Shown here piece after piece: positions 42,380 through 42,640 of a stretch of 42,640 bases of DNA (the stretch's first letter is position 1; each line of letters opens with the position of its first letter). This stretch comes from Pseudomonas turukhanskensis (lineage in GTDB: Bacteria > Pseudomonadota > Gammaproteobacteria > Pseudomonadales > Pseudomonadaceae). The notes under the pieces are model-generated. The model made no database searches. It had not been told where the DNA came from and saw only the letters and a list, made by a program, of their open reading frames with translations. Location of the stretch: positions 1-42,640 of the forward strand of contig NZ_BSFN01000026.1 in assembly GCF_027922365.1 (NCBI RefSeq), read 5' to 3'. The translations under genes were made by a program, and so were the position numbers.

Positions 42380-42640
42380 TGTTCAGCCGGGGGACATGGT
42401 AAACACCTGTCGGGAGACATGGGTAACAGGTTGATGATCATGTTGCCCGTTGTCTCAGGTCTATCTGACGCAGTGCTTTGTTGATGAAAACAACATCGTA
42501 GACGCCATCTTCGGCAGTGGCGCGGATGGCGACTTTTTCCCCATGTAAACCGCCGCTCACGAACACGTTCAGTCCTTTGAAATACACCTGCCCTGTCTGG
42601 CGTACTTTCACCACGTGATCGCCCGGTTCGTATTCGATTG
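42380..42640 (-). mobile_element. IS481-family insertion sequence, 3' end (partial, right edge)
   Basis: It starts with TGTTCAGCC and contains the same subterminal blocks as the left edge. The transposase gene reads leftward from beyond the window. Both edge copies therefore present the same end toward the window, in inverted orientation. The two copies differ at one base in 96. Confidence 0.88.
42438..42640 (-). CDS. IS481-family transposase, C-terminal 66 residues (partial)
   Basis: The frame reads IEYEPGDHVVKVRQTGQ... and ends ...FINKALRQIDLRQRAT. This is the tail domain that follows the DDE integrase core in IS481 transposases; the phrase with GDHV and a terminal LRQIDLR is typical. The catalytic core is outside the window, so activity cannot be judged. 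Confidence 0.8.
   Translation of the reverse strand, partial: IEYEPGDHVVKVRQTGQVYFKGLNVFVSGGLHGEKVAIRATAEDGVYDVVFINKALRQIDLRQRAT

Noticed and set aside
1..42640. Composite transposon bounded by the two IS copies
   Set aside because: The enclosed genes include core functions (mvaT, sbcB, purU, pykA) in conserved Pseudomonas order; independent insertion of two copies is simpler.

Overview
This window is chromosomal DNA of a Pseudomonas species. The evidence is the MvaT protein, a PctA-type chemoreceptor with the amino-acid-binding residues at the Pseudomonas positions, the gene order purU - mvaT - sbcB ... MoxR - DUF58 - PilZ ... pykA (in P. aeruginosa PAO1, from memory, roughly PA4310 to PA4329), and REP-type intergenic palindromes with the GTAGGAGC core. 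No tRNA, rRNA or CRISPR array was seen.

Layout. Both edges are the same end of an IS481-family insertion sequence, in inverted orientation, each inserted in the loop of the same short palindromic repeat. 0.1-9.1 kb: a small membrane protein, an outer-membrane porin, a low-GC gene for a secreted PI-PLC-like protein with a Gly/Ser-rich tail, a pqqF-type peptidase without other pqq genes, a soluble PAS-PAS chemotaxis transducer, a candidate small RNA and a 73-aa protein with a structured leader. 9.1-18 kb: a repeat-rich spacer, a HerA-like ATPase, a PctA-type receptor, a LysR regulator, a small protein, purU, mvaT and sbcB. 17.8-23.3 kb: a tightly packed five-gene membrane operon (multi-pass protein, RDD, SpoIIM-like, DUF4129, DUF4350). 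Its expected partners, a MoxR AAA ATPase and a DUF58 protein, appear only at 35.5-38.0 kb.

The 12 kb between the two halves (23.3-35.3 kb) is a self-contained pyrimidine module. It holds rutABCDEF plus a ydfG-like reductase on the minus strand, a divergent rutR, a BMP-type nucleoside ABC importer (binding protein, double ATPase, two permeases) and a Tsx/OmpK-like outer-membrane channel closed by a terminator. The rut operon and the importer each have a -24/-12 (sigma-54) promoter and RutR-like CAGACCA-type operators. This suggests joint control by nitrogen limitation and by uracil/thymine. No RutG permease is present, so the importer plus channel probably supplies the substrate. The module appears to have been inserted into an ancestral DUF4350-MoxR junction.

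38.4-42.3 kb: a PilZ protein, a DUF4124 protein, two small lipoproteins and pykA, followed by the right-hand repeat and IS end.

Family assignments come from reading protein sequence by eye. Gene order in other species and family facts are from memory and are marked as such.
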